Assembly (NCBI GenBank): GCA_036763105.1
Contig: JBAIYS010000011.1
Span: 1-64,000 of the forward strand
Length of the DNA stretch: 64,000 nt
Origin: Peptococcaceae bacterium 1198_IL3148
GTDB lineage: Bacteria > Bacillota > Desulfotomaculia > Desulfotomaculales > Desulfohalotomaculaceae
Direction of reading: 5' to 3'
Part shown: positions 27,204 through 38,005 of the stretch, one piece after another
Numbering within the stretch: the stretch's first letter is position 1
Layout of the letters: each line of letters begins with the position of its first letter
Position numbers and translations under genes: made by a program
The notes under the pieces: generated by a model
What the model was told of the DNA's origin: nothing
The model's database searches: none
Seen by the model: only the letters and a program-made list of their open reading frames with translations

Positions 27204-28412
27204 GTGATTAACATACAAGAGATTCCCGGTGGCATCACTGCGGTGCCAGGTTTTATGGCATGCGGTATTCATGCCGGATTAAAAAAAGACAAACCGGATT
27301 TGGCGCTGGTATACAATGCCAAGCTCTGCAGCGCGGCGGGGGTATTTACCACCAATGTGGTAAAGGCAGCCCCACTATTGTTATCTATGGAGTATTTGGC
27401 AAAGGGTTATGCCCATGGGGTGGTTATTAACTCTGGCAATGCCAATGCCTGCAATGGTCCCCAGGGTATGGTTGATGCCAAGGCCATGGCGGCGGCAGCG
27501 GCTAAGGCGGTGGGGGTTGGTGAACAGCATATGTTGGTGGCCTCCACCGGAGTAATTGGCCAAAGACTGCCAATGAATAAGATTTTGCCCGGCATCGAAA
27601 AGGCCGCCCAGCAGTTGGCGGCCGATGGTGGATCGATGGCAGCCAAGGCCATTATGACCACGGATTTACTGCCCAAGGAAAAGGCGGTGCAATTTGAATT
27701 GGCTGGGGTGCCGGTAACCATTGGCGGCATGGCCAAAGGATCTGGCATGATTCACCCCAATATGGCCACCATGTTGGGCTTTATTGCCACCGATGCGGTG
27801 ATTGAACCAACGGTTTTGCACAGTGCCTTAAAAGAAGTGGTGGACGACACCTTCAATATGATCACAGTGGACGGGGACACCAGCACCAACGACAGCGTAG
27901 TGCTGTTGGCCAGTGGCACCGCAGGTCATGCCACCATTACTGAAGGTTCAGCGGATTATGCAATTTTTGTGCAGGCGCTGGCGGAGGTTTGTGGTTACTT
28001 AGCCCAGGCCATTGCTAAGGACGGTGAAGGGGCCACCACATTGTTGACGGTGCGGGTGAAGAACGCCAATACAATGGCCGATGCCCGCAAGGCCGCTAAA
28101 GCGGTGGTGGGCTCTAACTTATTTAAAGCAGCGGTGTTTGGTCAAGATGCCAACTGGGGGCGAATTCTATGTGCAGTGGGTTATTCTGGGTCCCAATTTA
28201 ACCCGGAGCAAGTGGATATTTATATTGGGGATGAGCAAGTGGCTAAAAACGGTGGCGCCGTTGACTTTAGCGAAGAGCGGGCCGCGGAAATTCTGGGTAA
28301 AGACCAAGTGACAGTGACTGTTGACCTAAAGGAAGGGCACTACAGCGCCACCGCCTGGGGCTGTGACCTCACCTACGAATATGTGCGGATTAACGGCAGT
28401 TATCGGACGTAA
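27204..28412 (+). CDS. argJ: Bifunctional ornithine acetyltransferase / N-acetylglutamate synthase
   Basis: Recycles the acetyl group from N-acetylornithine to glutamate and may also start the pathway with acetyl-CoA. The 402-residue precursor cleaves itself at A188-T189 in the conserved HPNMATMLGF, making T189 the nucleophile. I chose the GTG at 27204, 7 nt after AGGAGG; the in-frame ATG at 27177 lies inside the operator. Whether it is mono- or bifunctional cannot be told from sequence; no argA is visible. Confidence 0.95.
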   Translation: MINIQEIPGGITAVPGFMACGIHAGLKKDKPDLALVYNAKLCSAAGVFTTNVVKAAPLLLSMEYLAKGYAHGVVINSGNANACNGPQGMVDAKAMAAAAAKAVGVGEQHMLVASTGVIGQRLPMNKILPGIEKAAQQLAADGGSMAAKAIMTTDLLPKEKAVQFELAGVPVTIGGMAKGSGMIHPNMATMLGFIATDAVIEPTVLHSALKEVVDDTFNMITVDGDTSTNDSVVLLASGTAGHATITEGSADYAIFVQALAEVCGYLAQAIAKDGEGATTLLTVRVKNANTMADARKAAKAVVGSNLFKAAVFGQDANWGRILCAVGYSGSQFNPEQVDIYIGDEQVAKNGGAVDFSEERAAEILGKDQVTVTVDLKEGHYSATAWGCDLTYEYVRINGSYRT

Positions 28413-28433
28413 AGGCAATTTTGAATTATGATG

Positions 28434-28757
28434 CCGGTGGCTTTTGCCCATGCTTAACGAGCAAAAAGTATATTAAAAACCGGCTCCTGCTGCAGTAAGC
28501 GAACGACATATAGTTGAGCAGTGAACCGAACTTAGCGAAGTAGGCTGTCGGAGGCAGGCGGCGCATAGGACGTGCGCCGCCGGCAACTGAGCCATGGACG
28601 GCGAATTTGCCGGGAACCCTGCCGTAGATAGCCAGATGAGCGTTAGTTCGGTCTGCGAAACTATCCCAAAAGTGAGCGGTGCAGCAGGAGCCAGGTTTTT
28701 ACCCAACCTATATCTCAACATCAAAACGAATATCAAACCAAAGCAAAGGCCACCCGG
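28434..28757 (-). repeat. 323-bp structured repeat, copy 2 (inverted)
   Basis: Opposite-strand copy of the element at 24443-24764, bounded by CCGGTGGCTTTTGC and GCAAAGGCCACCCGG. Inner inverted repeats lie at about 28476-28495 and 28680-28700. The apical stem reads GGCGGCGCA/TGCGCCGCC (28557-28565 with 28573-28581). Against copy 1, one base pair has changed on both sides (T-A to C-G), a compensatory change. A minus-strand open frame here is not present in copy 1 and is not coding. Confidence 0.75.
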
Positions 28758-28830
28758 GTGTCTGGCACCGTAAGTAATTGTTGCTTTAAGGACAAACGTT
28801 ACTTTAGCGGGCTTGATGAATCAAGCCCCT
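28757..28830. repeat. GGTGTCTGGCACCG motif and REP-like hairpin upstream of argB
   Basis: GGTGTCTGGCACCG (28757-28770) resembles GGTGTCTGGCTCCG at 24307-24320. A REP-like hairpin follows: GGGCTTGA (28809-28816), TGAA loop, TCAAGCCC (28821-28828), then CTACA, the inverse of GTAGGGG. These occupy the rest of the argJ-argB gap. Confidence 0.5.
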
Positions 28831-28894
28831 ACATTATATAGAACATTAATTGATATGGTACACCTTTGAAATTTGCATGGGGGGGATTGGATTT

Positions 28895-29782
28895 ATGTTT
28901 AATGCTTTAGAAAAAGCGGGCATTTTGGTGGAGGCTTTGCCTTATATTAAGAAGTTTTCTGGGTCCACCGTGGTGATTAAATATGGCGGTCACGCCATGG
29001 TTAACTGTGAGTTAAAGCAGGCAGTGATCACCGACCTGGTGCTAATGAAATTTGTGGGTATCAACCCGGTGGTGGTGCATGGCGGTGGGCCGGAGATCAC
29101 CGGTATGTTGAAAAAGTTAGGTAAGGAAAGTACCTTTGTGGGCGGCTTGCGGGTTACCGATGAAGAGACGATGGAAATTGTGGAGATGGTGCTGGATGGC
29201 AAGCTGAATAAAGAAATTGTGGCGCTGGCCAATCAAATGGGTGGCAAAGCGGTGGGCATATCCGGTAAAGATGCCGGGCTCATTGCAGCAGCGAAAAAAA
29301 TGGGCGTTGTTCGCCACCCCGATGGTCACCTGGAAAGCTGTGATATTGGCTATGTGGGCACTGTCAAACAGATTAATCCAGCCATTGTGCACACTTTAAT
29401 TGGCGAGGGTTACATCCCGGTCATATCCCCGGTGGGCCTGGGGGCCAAGGGCGAAAGTTATAACATCAATGCTGACACCGTGGCTGGCAAGTTGGCCGAG
29501 GCGCTGGGTGCCACCAAATTAATGATTCTCACCGATGTGGAAGGAATTTTGAGGGATCAACAAGACCGCAGCTCGCTAATCTCAATAATCCGCAGTCACG
29601 AAATCCCTGGGTTGATTGAACAAGGGGTGATTGCCGGTGGCATGATCCCTAAGGTGGAGTGTTGTGTTTCGGCCATCAATAGCGGTGTTAAGTCTACCCA
29701 CATTTTGGATGGCAGAGTGCCGCACTCGCTGTTATTAGAAGTGTTTACCGATCAAGGCGTTGGCACCATGGTGGTGCCCTAA
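28895..29782 (+). CDS. argB: Acetylglutamate kinase
   Basis: Phosphorylates N-acetylglutamate and is the usual arginine-feedback target in cyclic pathways. The 295-residue product has the amino-acid-kinase core with K29 and GGH (31-33) in [10 protein letters not shown], plus [11 protein letters not shown] and AGGMIPKV. I chose the ATG at 28895, 8 nt after a GGGGGGG run, giving the family length; an in-frame TTG at 28850 would add 15 atypical residues. The next gene, argD, follows after 21 nt. Confidence 0.95.
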   Translation: MFNALEKAGILVEALPYIKKFSGSTVVIKYGGHAMVNCELKQAVITDLVLMKFVGINPVVVHGGGPEITGMLKKLGKESTFVGGLRVTDEETMEIVEMVLDGKLNKEIVALANQMGGKAVGISGKDAGLIAAAKKMGVVRHPDGHLESCDIGYVGTVKQINPAIVHTLIGEGYIPVISPVGLGAKGESYNINADTVAGKLAEALGATKLMILTDVEGILRDQQDRSSLISIIRSHEIPGLIEQGVIAGGMIPKVECCVSAINSGVKSTHILDGRVPHSLLLEVFTDQGVGTMVVP

Positions 29783-29803
29783 GATATTTGGAGGTGTTAA
29801 GGA

Positions 29804-30991
29804 ATGAAAACCAAAGAAATTATGGCAATGGGTAGTCAATATGTGATGAACACCTATGGGCGCCTACCAATGGCTTTAGTTAAAGGGAAGGGAGTAAAGG
29901 TTTGGGACGCCGACGGTAAAGAGTATTTAGACTTTTTGGCTGGGCTAGCAGTTAACTCTCTGGGGCATTGTCACCCCCGGGTGGTCAAGGCCATTTGGCG
30001 CCAAGCCAATACGTTGATGCATGTGTCAAATATATACTACATTGAGCCCCAGGTACAGTTGGCCAAATTGTTGGTGGAGAACAGTTGTGCCGATAAAGCG
30101 TTTTTTTGCAACAGCGGGGCAGAAGCCAATGAAGGGGCCATTAAACTGGCGCGGAAATACGCCAAGCTAAACTATGGCCCGGATAAATATGAAATCATTA
30201 CCGCCATTCAATCCTTTCACGGTCGGACGTTAGCCACCATCACCGCCACCGGGCAGCCCAAATATCAAAAGGACTTGGAACCACTGCCCGCGGGTTTTAA
30301 ATATGTGCCCTTTAACGACCTAGAGGCACTAAAACAAGCCATAGGCCCCCATACTTGTGCCATCATGTTGGAACCCATCCAAGGGGAGGGGGGAGTGCAT
30401 CCCGCCGGCAAGGAGTATTTACAAGGGGTAGCGGAATTATGTAAACAAAATAATTTGCTGCTGCTTTTTGACGAGGTACAATGTGGCTTGGGGCGGACTG
30501 GCAAATTTTTAGCCCATCAATTGTACGGCGTGGAGCCGGATATTTTTACCTTAGCCAAAGCATTGGGCAATGGCTTTCCCGTTGGGGCGATGTTGGCAAA
30601 AGAGCAAGTGGCCGCTGCCTTTAAGCCCGGCGATCATGCCTCCACCTTTGGCGGCAATCCATTGGCTGCCACCGCAGCGTTGGCCACCGTGCAGGTGCTG
30701 TTGGATGAAGGGGTTATGGAAAATGCCCAGCAGATGGGGCAGTACTTTAAAGACAAATTAAAGTTTTTGGCGGGTAAATATCAACAGATTAAAGAAATCC
30801 GCGGTGCTGGCTTAATGATTGGTGTGGAACTGACAGTGGAGGGCAAAGAAATTGTCAACCGTTGCCGCCAGCAAGGATTGTTAATCAACTGTGCTAACAA
30901 CAACGTGCTGAGATTTTTGCCACCGTTAATCATCAAGCAGGCCGATATAGATCAAGCCATCGAGATACTGGATCAAGCACTGGGAGGTTAA
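29804..30991 (+). CDS. argD: Acetylornithine aminotransferase
   Basis: PLP enzyme that makes N-acetylornithine from the semialdehyde and glutamate. The 395-residue product has FFCNSGAEANE (100-110), the DEVQ cofactor aspartate (D223) and the Schiff-base lysine K252 in LAKALGNGFPVGA. ATG after GGAGGTG. Its 3' end supplies the ribosome-binding site of carB, which starts 3 nt after its stop codon. Confidence 0.96.
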   Translation: MKTKEIMAMGSQYVMNTYGRLPMALVKGKGVKVWDADGKEYLDFLAGLAVNSLGHCHPRVVKAIWRQANTLMHVSNIYYIEPQVQLAKLLVENSCADKAFFCNSGAEANEGAIKLARKYAKLNYGPDKYEIITAIQSFHGRTLATITATGQPKYQKDLEPLPAGFKYVPFNDLEALKQAIGPHTCAIMLEPIQGEGGVHPAGKEYLQGVAELCKQNNLLLLFDEVQCGLGRTGKFLAHQLYGVEPDIFTLAKALGNGFPVGAMLAKEQVAAAFKPGDHASTFGGNPLAATAALATVQVLLDEGVMENAQQMGQYFKDKLKFLAGKYQQIKEIRGAGLMIGVELTVEGKEIVNRCRQQGLLINCANNNVLRFLPPLIIKQADIDQAIEILDQALGG

Positions 30992-30994
30992 AAT

Positions 30995-33900
30995 ATGCCA
31001 ATACGCAAAGACATCAACAAAGTACTGGTGATCGGTTCTGGACCAATTATTATCGGTCAGGCGGCAGAATTTGACTACGCTGGCACCCAAGCCTGCAAAT
31101 CTCTCAAGGAAGAAGGCCTGTCGGTGGTGCTGGTAAATTCCAACCCCGCCACCATCATGACCGATGCCGACATTGCCGACAAAGTATATATTGAACCGTT
31201 GACCTGGCAAAACCTGGAGCGTATTATTGAGTTGGAAAAACCCCAAGGGTTGTTGCCCACCTTGGGTGGGCAAACCGGTTTGAATTTGGCGGTGGAATTG
31301 GCAGAACAGGGCGTGTTGGCAAAATATCAGGTGGAACTGCTGGGTACTTCACTGGAAACCATCAAACGGGCCGAAGATCGGGAACTGTTTAAGGACACCA
31401 TGCAAGCCATTGGCGAACCGGTTCCCGAAAGTACCATTGTGGAAAGTGTGCCGGCGGGCATTGACTTTGCCAATCAGATTGGCTACCCCATCATTGTCCG
31501 TCCTGCCTACACCTTGGGCGGAACCGGTGGCGGCATTGCTGAAAATGAAGACCAGCTGGTGAAGATTCTACACCGGGGCCTAAAAATGAGCATGATTAAC
31601 CAGGCGCTACTGGAGCGCAGTGTGGCCGGTTGGAAAGAGATTGAGTATGAAGTGATGCGGGACAGCGCCGATAACTGCATTACCATTTGCAACATGGAGA
31701 ACATCGACCCCGTCGGCATCCATACCGGGGACAGCATTGTGGTGGCGCCATCCCAAACGTTGGCGGATAAAGAGTACCAGCTGTTGCGAACGGCAGCCAT
31801 TAAAATCATCAGAGCGCTCGGGGTTGCCGGTGGTTGCAATATTCAGTACGCCCTAGACCCCAACAGTTATCGGTATTATGTCATTGAAGTAAACCCCCGG
31901 GTTAGTCGGTCTTCGGCCCTGGCATCTAAGGCCACCGGTTATCCCATTGCTAAAATAGCGGCCAAAATTGCCATTGGTTTAAATTTAGATGAAATGGTGA
32001 ACCCGGTCACCGGCACCACCAGCGCCTGCTTTGAGCCGGCTTTAGATTATGTGGTCACTAAAATTCCCCGTTGGCCCTTTGATAAGTTTGGCAGCGGTGA
32101 CCGGGTGCTGACTACCCAAATGAAGGCCACCGGTGAAGTGATGGCCATTGACCGCACCTTCGAAGGTTCTTTGATGAAGGCGCTGCGATCGTTGGAAATC
32201 GGCGTAGACAGCCTACAACTTAAAGGTTCAAACAGTTGGTCGGAAATGGAATTGGAAGATAAATTGCGACACGCAGACGATGAGCGGATTTTTGCAGTGG
32301 CCGAAGCCTTTCGTCGCTACTGGACACTGCGGGAAGTACATCATCTGACTAAAATAGATTGCTTCTTTTTAGAGAAGATCAAAAATATGGTGGTGCTGGA
32401 AGACGAATTGCGGTCGGCTGGCTCCGGCCCAGAGCCAGAATTGTTGCGGCGGGCCAAAACCATGGGCTTTCCGGACAGCTATATTGGCCGACTGATTGGA
32501 CTGACCGAAATGGAGGTGCGGGAACTGCGGCAGCATTTTGCCATTTATCCCACCTACAAAGTGGTGGACACCTGTGCCGCCGAATTTGCTTCGGCCACCC
32601 CCTACTATTATTCCAGTTATGATGCGGAAGACGAGGTGGCGGTCGGTAAACGGCAAAAGGTGTTGGTGTTGGGTTCTGGCCCCATTCGCATAGGCCAGGG
32701 AATTGAATTCGATTACTGTTCGGTGCATTCGGTGTGGGGATTGCAACAGCAAAACATTGAGGCCATTATCATTAACAATAATCCCGAGACGGTCAGCACT
32801 GACTTTGATACCGCTGACAAACTTTACTTTGAACCCTTAACGGTGGAAGATGTGCTAAATGTCATCGATAAAGAAAAACCGCTGGGGGTGGTGGTGCAAT
32901 TTGGTGGGCAAACCGCCATTAACCTAGCTAACGAACTGGCGGACTTAGGAGTAAAAATTTTAGGCACACCAGTGGAATCCATTGATGCCGCCGAAGACCG
33001 GGAGAAATTTGAGAGGCTGTTGCAACACTTAAACATTCCCCAGACCGAAGGCCAAACTGCCACCGCTGTAGAGCAAGCGGTGACCATTGCTGAGGATTTG
33101 GGCTACCCGGTGTTGGTGCGTCCTTCCTATGTATTGGGCGGTCGGGCGATGGAAATTGTCTACAATACCACCCAAATGATAAAATATATGGAAACCGCTG
33201 TCCAGGTGTCACCCAAACACCCAGTTTTAGTGGATAAATATATCCGGGGCAAAGAGGTGGAGGTGGATGCCATTGGGGATGGAGAAAACATCTTTGTTCC
33301 CGGCATTATGGAACACATTGAGCGGGCTGGCGTGCACTCCGGTGACAGCATTGCCGTTTATCCGCCCCAAACCTTAACCCAAGCTGAACAGGAGCAAATT
33401 ATAAACAACACCATTTGCATCGGTAAAGCCCTAAAGATTAGCGGCTTAATCAATATTCAATATGTGGTGGCTAAAGATGGGGTCTATGTGTTGGAAGTAA
33501 ACCCCCGGGCATCCCGGACGGTGCCGATATTGAGCAAAGTAACCGGCGTGCCGATGGTGCAGGTGGCCACCCGGGCGATGCTGGGCAGAACGTTACCCCA
33601 ACAGGGTTATACCGCCAAACTGGGTCCGATACCTAAATACGTTGCTGTTAAGGCGCCGGTGTTCTCCTTTGAAAAATTGGGCTTAGTGGAAACTTCGCTG
33701 GGGCCAGAAATGAAATCCACCGGCGAAGTGATGGGGGTAGATGAATCCTTCAGCTATGCCTTCTATAAAGCCATCATCGCTTCGGGCATGAAGGTGGTGA
33801 AAAGCGGCACGGTGCTATTTTCAGTGGCCGATCGGGATAAACTAGAGGCAGCGTCGGTGGCCAAACTTTATGCAGCCCTGGGCTTTAAATTGTGTGCCAC

Positions 33901-34201
33901 CGCCAACACCACCCAAGTATTGCGGGACTCCGGCTTGGAGGTGGAGTTTATGGCCGATCCGCTGGCAGCGGTGCGCAGTGGCCAGGTGCAATTGGTGGTG
34001 AATACTCCCACTAAAGGCAAGGTGGCCACCAGAAAGGGCTTTAAGCTCCGCCGGACAGCAGCGGAATATAAAGTACCCTGTCTAACCTCATTGGATACCG
34101 CCAAAGTGTTGGCAATGGCCATAAAGAGCATTAGCCAAGGCACAATACCCCAGCCCATTAGTTTGCATGAATATAAAAGGAATTTGTATAAATATAACTG
34201 A
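30995..34201 (+). CDS. carB: Carbamoyl-phosphate synthase large subunit
   Basis: Makes carbamoyl phosphate for arginine and pyrimidines, using ammonia channelled from the glutaminase subunit CarA. The 1068-residue product has the two duplicated ATP-grasp halves: [19 protein letters not shown] near residue 14 and [17 protein letters not shown] near 565, each with an EVNPR(V/A)SR motif, then a C-terminal allosteric MGS-like domain from about 935. It sits directly between argD and argF, but carA, normally next to it, is absent. Confidence 0.97.
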   Translation: MPIRKDINKVLVIGSGPIIIGQAAEFDYAGTQACKSLKEEGLSVVLVNSNPATIMTDADIADKVYIEPLTWQNLERIIELEKPQGLLPTLGGQTGLNLAVELAEQGVLAKYQVELLGTSLETIKRAEDRELFKDTMQAIGEPVPESTIVESVPAGIDFANQIGYPIIVRPAYTLGGTGGGIAENEDQLVKILHRGLKMSMINQALLERSVAGWKEIEYEVMRDSADNCITICNMENIDPVGIHTGDSIVVAPSQTLADKEYQLLRTAAIKIIRALGVAGGCNIQYALDPNSYRYYVIEVNPRVSRSSALASKATGYPIAKIAAKIAIGLNLDEMVNPVTGTTSACFEPALDYVVTKIPRWPFDKFGSGDRVLTTQMKATGEVMAIDRTFEGSLMKALRSLEIGVDSLQLKGSNSWSEMELEDKLRHADDERIFAVAEAFRRYWTLREVHHLTKIDCFFLEKIKNMVVLEDELRSAGSGPEPELLRRAKTMGFPDSYIGRLIGLTEMEVRELRQHFAIYPTYKVVDTCAAEFASATPYYYSSYDAEDEVAVGKRQKVLVLGSGPIRIGQGIEFDYCSVHSVWGLQQQNIEAIIINNNPETVSTDFDTADKLYFEPLTVEDVLNVIDKEKPLGVVVQFGGQTAINLANELADLGVKILGTPVESIDAAEDREKFERLLQHLNIPQTEGQTATAVEQAVTIAEDLGYPVLVRPSYVLGGRAMEIVYNTTQMIKYMETAVQVSPKHPVLVDKYIRGKEVEVDAIGDGENIFVPGIMEHIERAGVHSGDSIAVYPPQTLTQAEQEQIINNTICIGKALKISGLINIQYVVAKDGVYVLEVNPRASRTVPILSKVTGVPMVQVATRAMLGRTLPQQGYTAKLGPIPKYVAVKAPVFSFEKLGLVETSLGPEMKSTGEVMGVDESFSYAFYKAIIASGMKVVKSGTVLFSVADRDKLEAASVAKLYAALGFKLCATANTTQVLRDSGLEVEFMADPLAAVRSGQVQLVVNTPTKGKVATRKGFKLRRTAAEYKVPCLTSLDTAKVLAMAIKSISQGTIPQPISLHEYKRNLYKYN

Positions 34202-34215
34202 GCGAGGTTTTAATA

Positions 34216-35160
34216 ATGTTACTGTTACAACAAAATTTTAAAGGTCGGGACTTATTAACCCTAGCCGATTATAGCCAACAAGAGCTATTAACAATATTGG
34301 ATACCGCCATTGAACTTAAACAACTGAAACAGAATAATGTTCCCACCCCTTACTTACAGGGCAAAACGCTGGCCATGATTTTTCAGAAGTCCTCAACCCG
34401 CACCCGGGTATCCTTTGAAGTGGGCATGTACCAATTGGGCGGCCAGGCGCTGTTCTTGTCCAGTAAGGATATTCAACTGGGCCGAGGTGAAACGGTGGCC
34501 GACACCGCCCGGGTGCTTTCCCGTTTTGTGGATGGCATTATGATTCGCACCTTTGCCCAAAGTGACGTAGAAGAACTGGCCGAGTATGCCACTGTGCCGG
34601 TAATTAACGGTTTAACGGACTTACTTCACCCTTGTCAAATACTGGCCGACTTAATGACCGTTAAAGAACACAAAGGACAGCTGGCGGGATTAAAATTAGC
34701 CTATGTCGGCGATGGCAACAACATTGCCCACTCATTATTACTGGGATGCAGCAAAGTGGGAATGCAGGTAGCGGTGGCATCACCGGCGGGTTACCAGCCC
34801 CATCAAACGATTGTGGAGCGAGCTCGGCAGGCGGCGGCCCAAAACGGTGTTTCGGTGGACATTACAGACGATCCGGTGGCGGCTGTGACCAATGCCGATG
34901 TGGTGGTGACCGACGTTTGGGCCAGCATGGGCCAAGAGCAAGAGGCCGCCCAGCGGGCTAAAATATTTGCCCCTTACCAAGTGAACAGCCAACTGGTTTC
35001 CCATGCCAAGGCAGATTTTATATTTTTACATTGCTTACCAGCCCACCGGGGCGAGGAGGTAACGGCAGAAATCATCGATGGTCCCCATGCGGTGGTTTGG
35101 GATGAAGCTGAGAATCGCCTGCATGCCCAAAAAGCAGTAATGGCTTTGCTTATGGAATAA
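34216..35160 (+). CDS. argF: Ornithine carbamoyltransferase
   Basis: Joins carbamoyl phosphate and ornithine to give citrulline. The 314-residue product has the carbamoyl-phosphate motif STRTR (60-64), HPCQ (138-141) and the catalytic HCLPAHRG (272-279). ATG start behind GCGAGG, 14 nt after carB. The last gene of the argB-argD-carB-argF run; argG has its own regulatory region. Confidence 0.96.
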   Translation: MLLLQQNFKGRDLLTLADYSQQELLTILDTAIELKQLKQNNVPTPYLQGKTLAMIFQKSSTRTRVSFEVGMYQLGGQALFLSSKDIQLGRGETVADTARVLSRFVDGIMIRTFAQSDVEELAEYATVPVINGLTDLLHPCQILADLMTVKEHKGQLAGLKLAYVGDGNNIAHSLLLGCSKVGMQVAVASPAGYQPHQTIVERARQAAAQNGVSVDITDDPVAAVTNADVVVTDVWASMGQEQEAAQRAKIFAPYQVNSQLVSHAKADFIFLHCLPAHRGEEVTAEIIDGPHAVVWDEAENRLHAQKAVMALLME

Positions 35161-35206
35161 TTTTAATTAAAAACAAGGAAAATAAGCGTTGATGTCGAAT
35201 AACATA

Positions 35207-35246
35207 TTGTATGCGAATAAAATGCATGTTATTGTATATTTATACA
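35207..35246 (+). promoter_or_regulatory. Candidate ArgR operator and promoter before argG
   Basis: TGTATATTTATACA (35233-35246) fits TGNAT-N4-ATNCA with perfect arms. It overlaps a weak candidate -10, TATTGT (35230-35235), 17 bp after TTGTAT (35207-35212). A degenerate second box-like half, AATGCA, lies at 35221-35226. The operator is the better-supported part. Confidence 0.6.
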
Positions 35247-35268
35247 TGCAATAGAGGAGAGAATATCC

Positions 35269-36471
35269 ATGGAAAAAGTTGTACTAGCTTATTCAGGCGG
35301 TTTGGACACTTCAATTATCATCGCCTGGTTAAAGGAAAACTACGGTTATGAAGTAATTGCGGTGACCGCTGACCTCGGTCAAGGGGAAGAACTGGCTCCG
35401 CTGGAAGAAAAGGCAAAACAAAGTGGTGCCAGCAAATTATATGTTGAAGATCTGCGGGAAGAATTTGTCACCGACTATATCTACCCCACCGTCAAGGCTG
35501 GTGCCATTTATGAAGGCAAATATCTGCTGGGTACCTCAATGGCTAGACCACTGATTGCCAAAAGACTGGTGGAAATTGCCGAAAAAGAAGGGGCGGTGGC
35601 CATTGCCCACGGTGCCACCGGTAAAGGTAATGACCAAGTGCGCTTTGAACTGGGTATTAAAGCTCTGAACCCCGACCTAAAAATTATTGCCCCTTGGCGT
35701 ATCTGGGATATTAAATCCCGAGAAGATGCCATTGACTATGCAGAGGCCCGGGGAATTCCAGTACCGGTGACCAAAAAAAGTATTTACAGCCGGGATCGCA
35801 ACCTGTGGCATATCAGCCATGAAGGTGGCGACTTAGAAAACCCTTGGCTGGGCACACCGGACGACGTACTGATGCTCACGGTACCACCGGAAAAGGCCCC
35901 AGACAAACCAACCATTGTGGAGCTGGAGTTTGAACAAGGGGTGCCGGTGAAATTAAACGGTGAAGCCTATGGCCCAGTAGAGATGCTGGAAAAATTAAAT
36001 GACATCGGTGGTGCCAACGGTGTGGGTATTGTGGACATGGTGGAAAACCGCTTGGTGGGCATGAAATCCCGCGGCGTTTACGAAACCCCCGGTGGGGCTA
36101 TACTGGTGGCAGCTCATAAAGAATTGGAGTTATTGACATTAGACCGGGCCACCCTGCACTATAAAGAACAACTGGCGCTGAAATATGCCGAATTGGTTTA
36201 CGATGGTGTGTGGTTTACACCGCTACGGGAAGCGATGGATGCCTTTGTTAATGTGACTCAGCAAAACGTCACCGGTACAGTGAAGCTGAAACTGTACAAA
36301 GGTAGCATCTCCCCGGCTGGTGCTAAATCTCCATATTCACTGTACAATGAAGAGTTTTCCACCTTTGGCGAGGACGATGTATACAACCAAGCCGATGCCG
36401 AAGGGTTTATCAACCTGTTTGGGTTACCATTGACAGTGAGGGCATTGATGGAGCGGAAACTGAAGAAGTAA
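35269..36471 (+). CDS. argG: Argininosuccinate synthase
   Basis: ATP-dependent joining of citrulline and aspartate. The 400-residue product has the PP-loop AYSGGLDTS at 8-16 and the conserved [12 protein letters not shown] and [14 protein letters not shown] segments. Length is typical. The ATG at 35269 follows AGAGGAGAG. The gene starts a separate unit behind an ArgR-type operator and is followed by a REP-like pair and argH. Confidence 0.97.
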   Translation: MEKVVLAYSGGLDTSIIIAWLKENYGYEVIAVTADLGQGEELAPLEEKAKQSGASKLYVEDLREEFVTDYIYPTVKAGAIYEGKYLLGTSMARPLIAKRLVEIAEKEGAVAIAHGATGKGNDQVRFELGIKALNPDLKIIAPWRIWDIKSREDAIDYAEARGIPVPVTKKSIYSRDRNLWHISHEGGDLENPWLGTPDDVLMLTVPPEKAPDKPTIVELEFEQGVPVKLNGEAYGPVEMLEKLNDIGGANGVGIVDMVENRLVGMKSRGVYETPGGAILVAAHKELELLTLDRATLHYKEQLALKYAELVYDGVWFTPLREAMDAFVNVTQQNVTGTVKLKLYKGSISPAGAKSPYSLYNEEFSTFGEDDVYNQADAEGFINLFGLPLTVRALMERKLKK

Positions 36472-36484
36472 CAATGCATGTCAT

Positions 36485-36563
36485 GGGCTCAATGAATTGA
36501 GCCCCTACAGTTGTAAATTAGATATATGTCTGTGGTTTTGTAGGGGCTTGATTTATCAAGCCC
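36485..36563. repeat. REPIN-like pair of inverted palindromes
   Basis: Two short hairpins in opposite orientation: GGGCTCAA/TTGAGCCC (36485-36492 with 36497-36504) then CTACAG, and GTAGGGG-headed GGGCTTGA/TCAAGCCC (36544-36551 with 36556-36563). This head-to-head layout is that of REP doublets (REPINs). It occupies the argG-argH gap and might also act as a weak terminator. Confidence 0.6.
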
Positions 36564-36609
36564 TTTAAAACGTAACTGGACATTAAATAATTAGTAAAGG
36601 GTGTTGAAG

Positions 36610-37977
36610 ATGAAATTATGGGGTGGTCGGTTTCAAAAAACCACTGACCAACTGATGGAGGACTTTCATTCCTCCATATCCTTTGACCAACGGTTATACA
36701 AATATGACATCACCGGCAGTATCGCCCATGCCAAAATGTTGGCCAAAGTAAGGGTAATTACCACCCAGGATGCGGAGCAAATTGTTGCTGGCTTAACAGG
36801 CATTTTGCGCGATATTGAAGCGGGACAAGTGGAATTTGATGTGGCGGCTGAAGATATCCACATGAATGTGGAAACACTGTTAATTCAGCGCATTGGCGAT
36901 GTGGGTAAAAAACTGCATACCGCCCGCAGTCGCAATGACCAAGTGGCTTTAGACATCCGCATGTTTATGAAGGATGAGATCAAGCAAATTCAACAACTGT
37001 TGAAAGAGCTGCGGATAACTTTATTAGATTTGGCCGAAGCCAACAAGGGCACCATTATGCCCGGGTATACCCACCTGCAGCGGGCCCAGCCCATCACATT
37101 GGCCCACCACCTGCTGGCCTATGTGCAAATGTTCCAGCGGGACAGCGATCGCCTACAGGACTGCTACAGGCGAACCGACGTGATGCCGCTGGGTTCTGGG
37201 GCGTTGGCAGGCACCACCTTCCTGTTGGATCGGCATGATGTGGCCCAGCAGCTGGGTTTTGCTAACATTAGTGAAAACACCATGGATGGGGTTAGCGATC
37301 GGGACTTTGCGGTGGAGTTTTGTGCGGCAGCGTCACTGATTATGATGCACCTCAGTCGGTTCTGCGAAGAGATTATTCTTTGGTCTTCCGCTGAATTTAG
37401 CTTTGTGGAATTGGACGATGCCTACAGCACCGGTTCCAGCATTATGCCCCAAAAGAAAAACCCAGATGCAGCAGAGCTGATCAGGGGTAAAACCGGTCGG
37501 GTATATGGCGATTTGATGACACTGTTAACCATGCTCAAGGGACTGCCCATGGCGTACAATAAAGACATGCAAGAGGATAAAGAGGCACTGTTTGATGCGG
37601 TGGACACCGTGAAAAAGTGCCTGATGGTATTCCGGCCGATGATTGCCACCATGAAGGTAAAGGAAAAACAAATGGCGGCAGCAGCTAAGGGTGGATTTAC
37701 CAATGCCACCGACTTGGCAGACTATTTGGTACAAAAGGGCATTCCTTTCCGCCAGGCCCATGAGATTGTGGGTAGAGCGGTGTTTTACTGCATTCAAAAC
37801 CACAAGGCTTTGGAAGAAATGACTTTGGCCGAGTATCAAGAGTTGAACGAAAAAATAGAGCAGGATGTTTATGATGCCATCAGTGTGGAGCACTGTGTCA
37901 CCGCCCGCCAAGTGGTGGGTGGACCAGCAGCAGAAACGGTACAAGCAGCCATTGATGCCGCTCGGGAAAGACTTTAA
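36610..37977 (+). CDS. argH: Argininosuccinate lyase
   Basis: Last step of arginine synthesis: splits argininosuccinate into arginine and fumarate. The 455-residue product begins MKLWGGRFQK and has the fumarase-superfamily signature GSSIMPQKKNP at 275-285, which carries the catalytic serine loop, and TARSRNDQVALD near 104-115. I chose the ATG at 36610, 9 nt after AAAGGG; GTG and TTG codons lie just upstream in frame. Confidence 0.96.
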   Translation: MKLWGGRFQKTTDQLMEDFHSSISFDQRLYKYDITGSIAHAKMLAKVRVITTQDAEQIVAGLTGILRDIEAGQVEFDVAAEDIHMNVETLLIQRIGDVGKKLHTARSRNDQVALDIRMFMKDEIKQIQQLLKELRITLLDLAEANKGTIMPGYTHLQRAQPITLAHHLLAYVQMFQRDSDRLQDCYRRTDVMPLGSGALAGTTFLLDRHDVAQQLGFANISENTMDGVSDRDFAVEFCAAASLIMMHLSRFCEEIILWSSAEFSFVELDDAYSTGSSIMPQKKNPDAAELIRGKTGRVYGDLMTLLTMLKGLPMAYNKDMQEDKEALFDAVDTVKKCLMVFRPMIATMKVKEKQMAAAAKGGFTNATDLADYLVQKGIPFRQAHEIVGRAVFYCIQNHKALEEMTLAEYQELNEKIEQDVYDAISVEHCVTARQVVGGPAAETVQAAIDAARERL

Positions 37978-38005
37978 AGGGCAATTTTGAATTAAGCAAA
38001 TAAAC

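Noticed and set aside
28473-28736. Minus-strand 87-codon frame inside repeat copy 2
   Set aside because: The frame is not preserved in repeat copy 1, which is the same element; conservation is of structure, not of protein.
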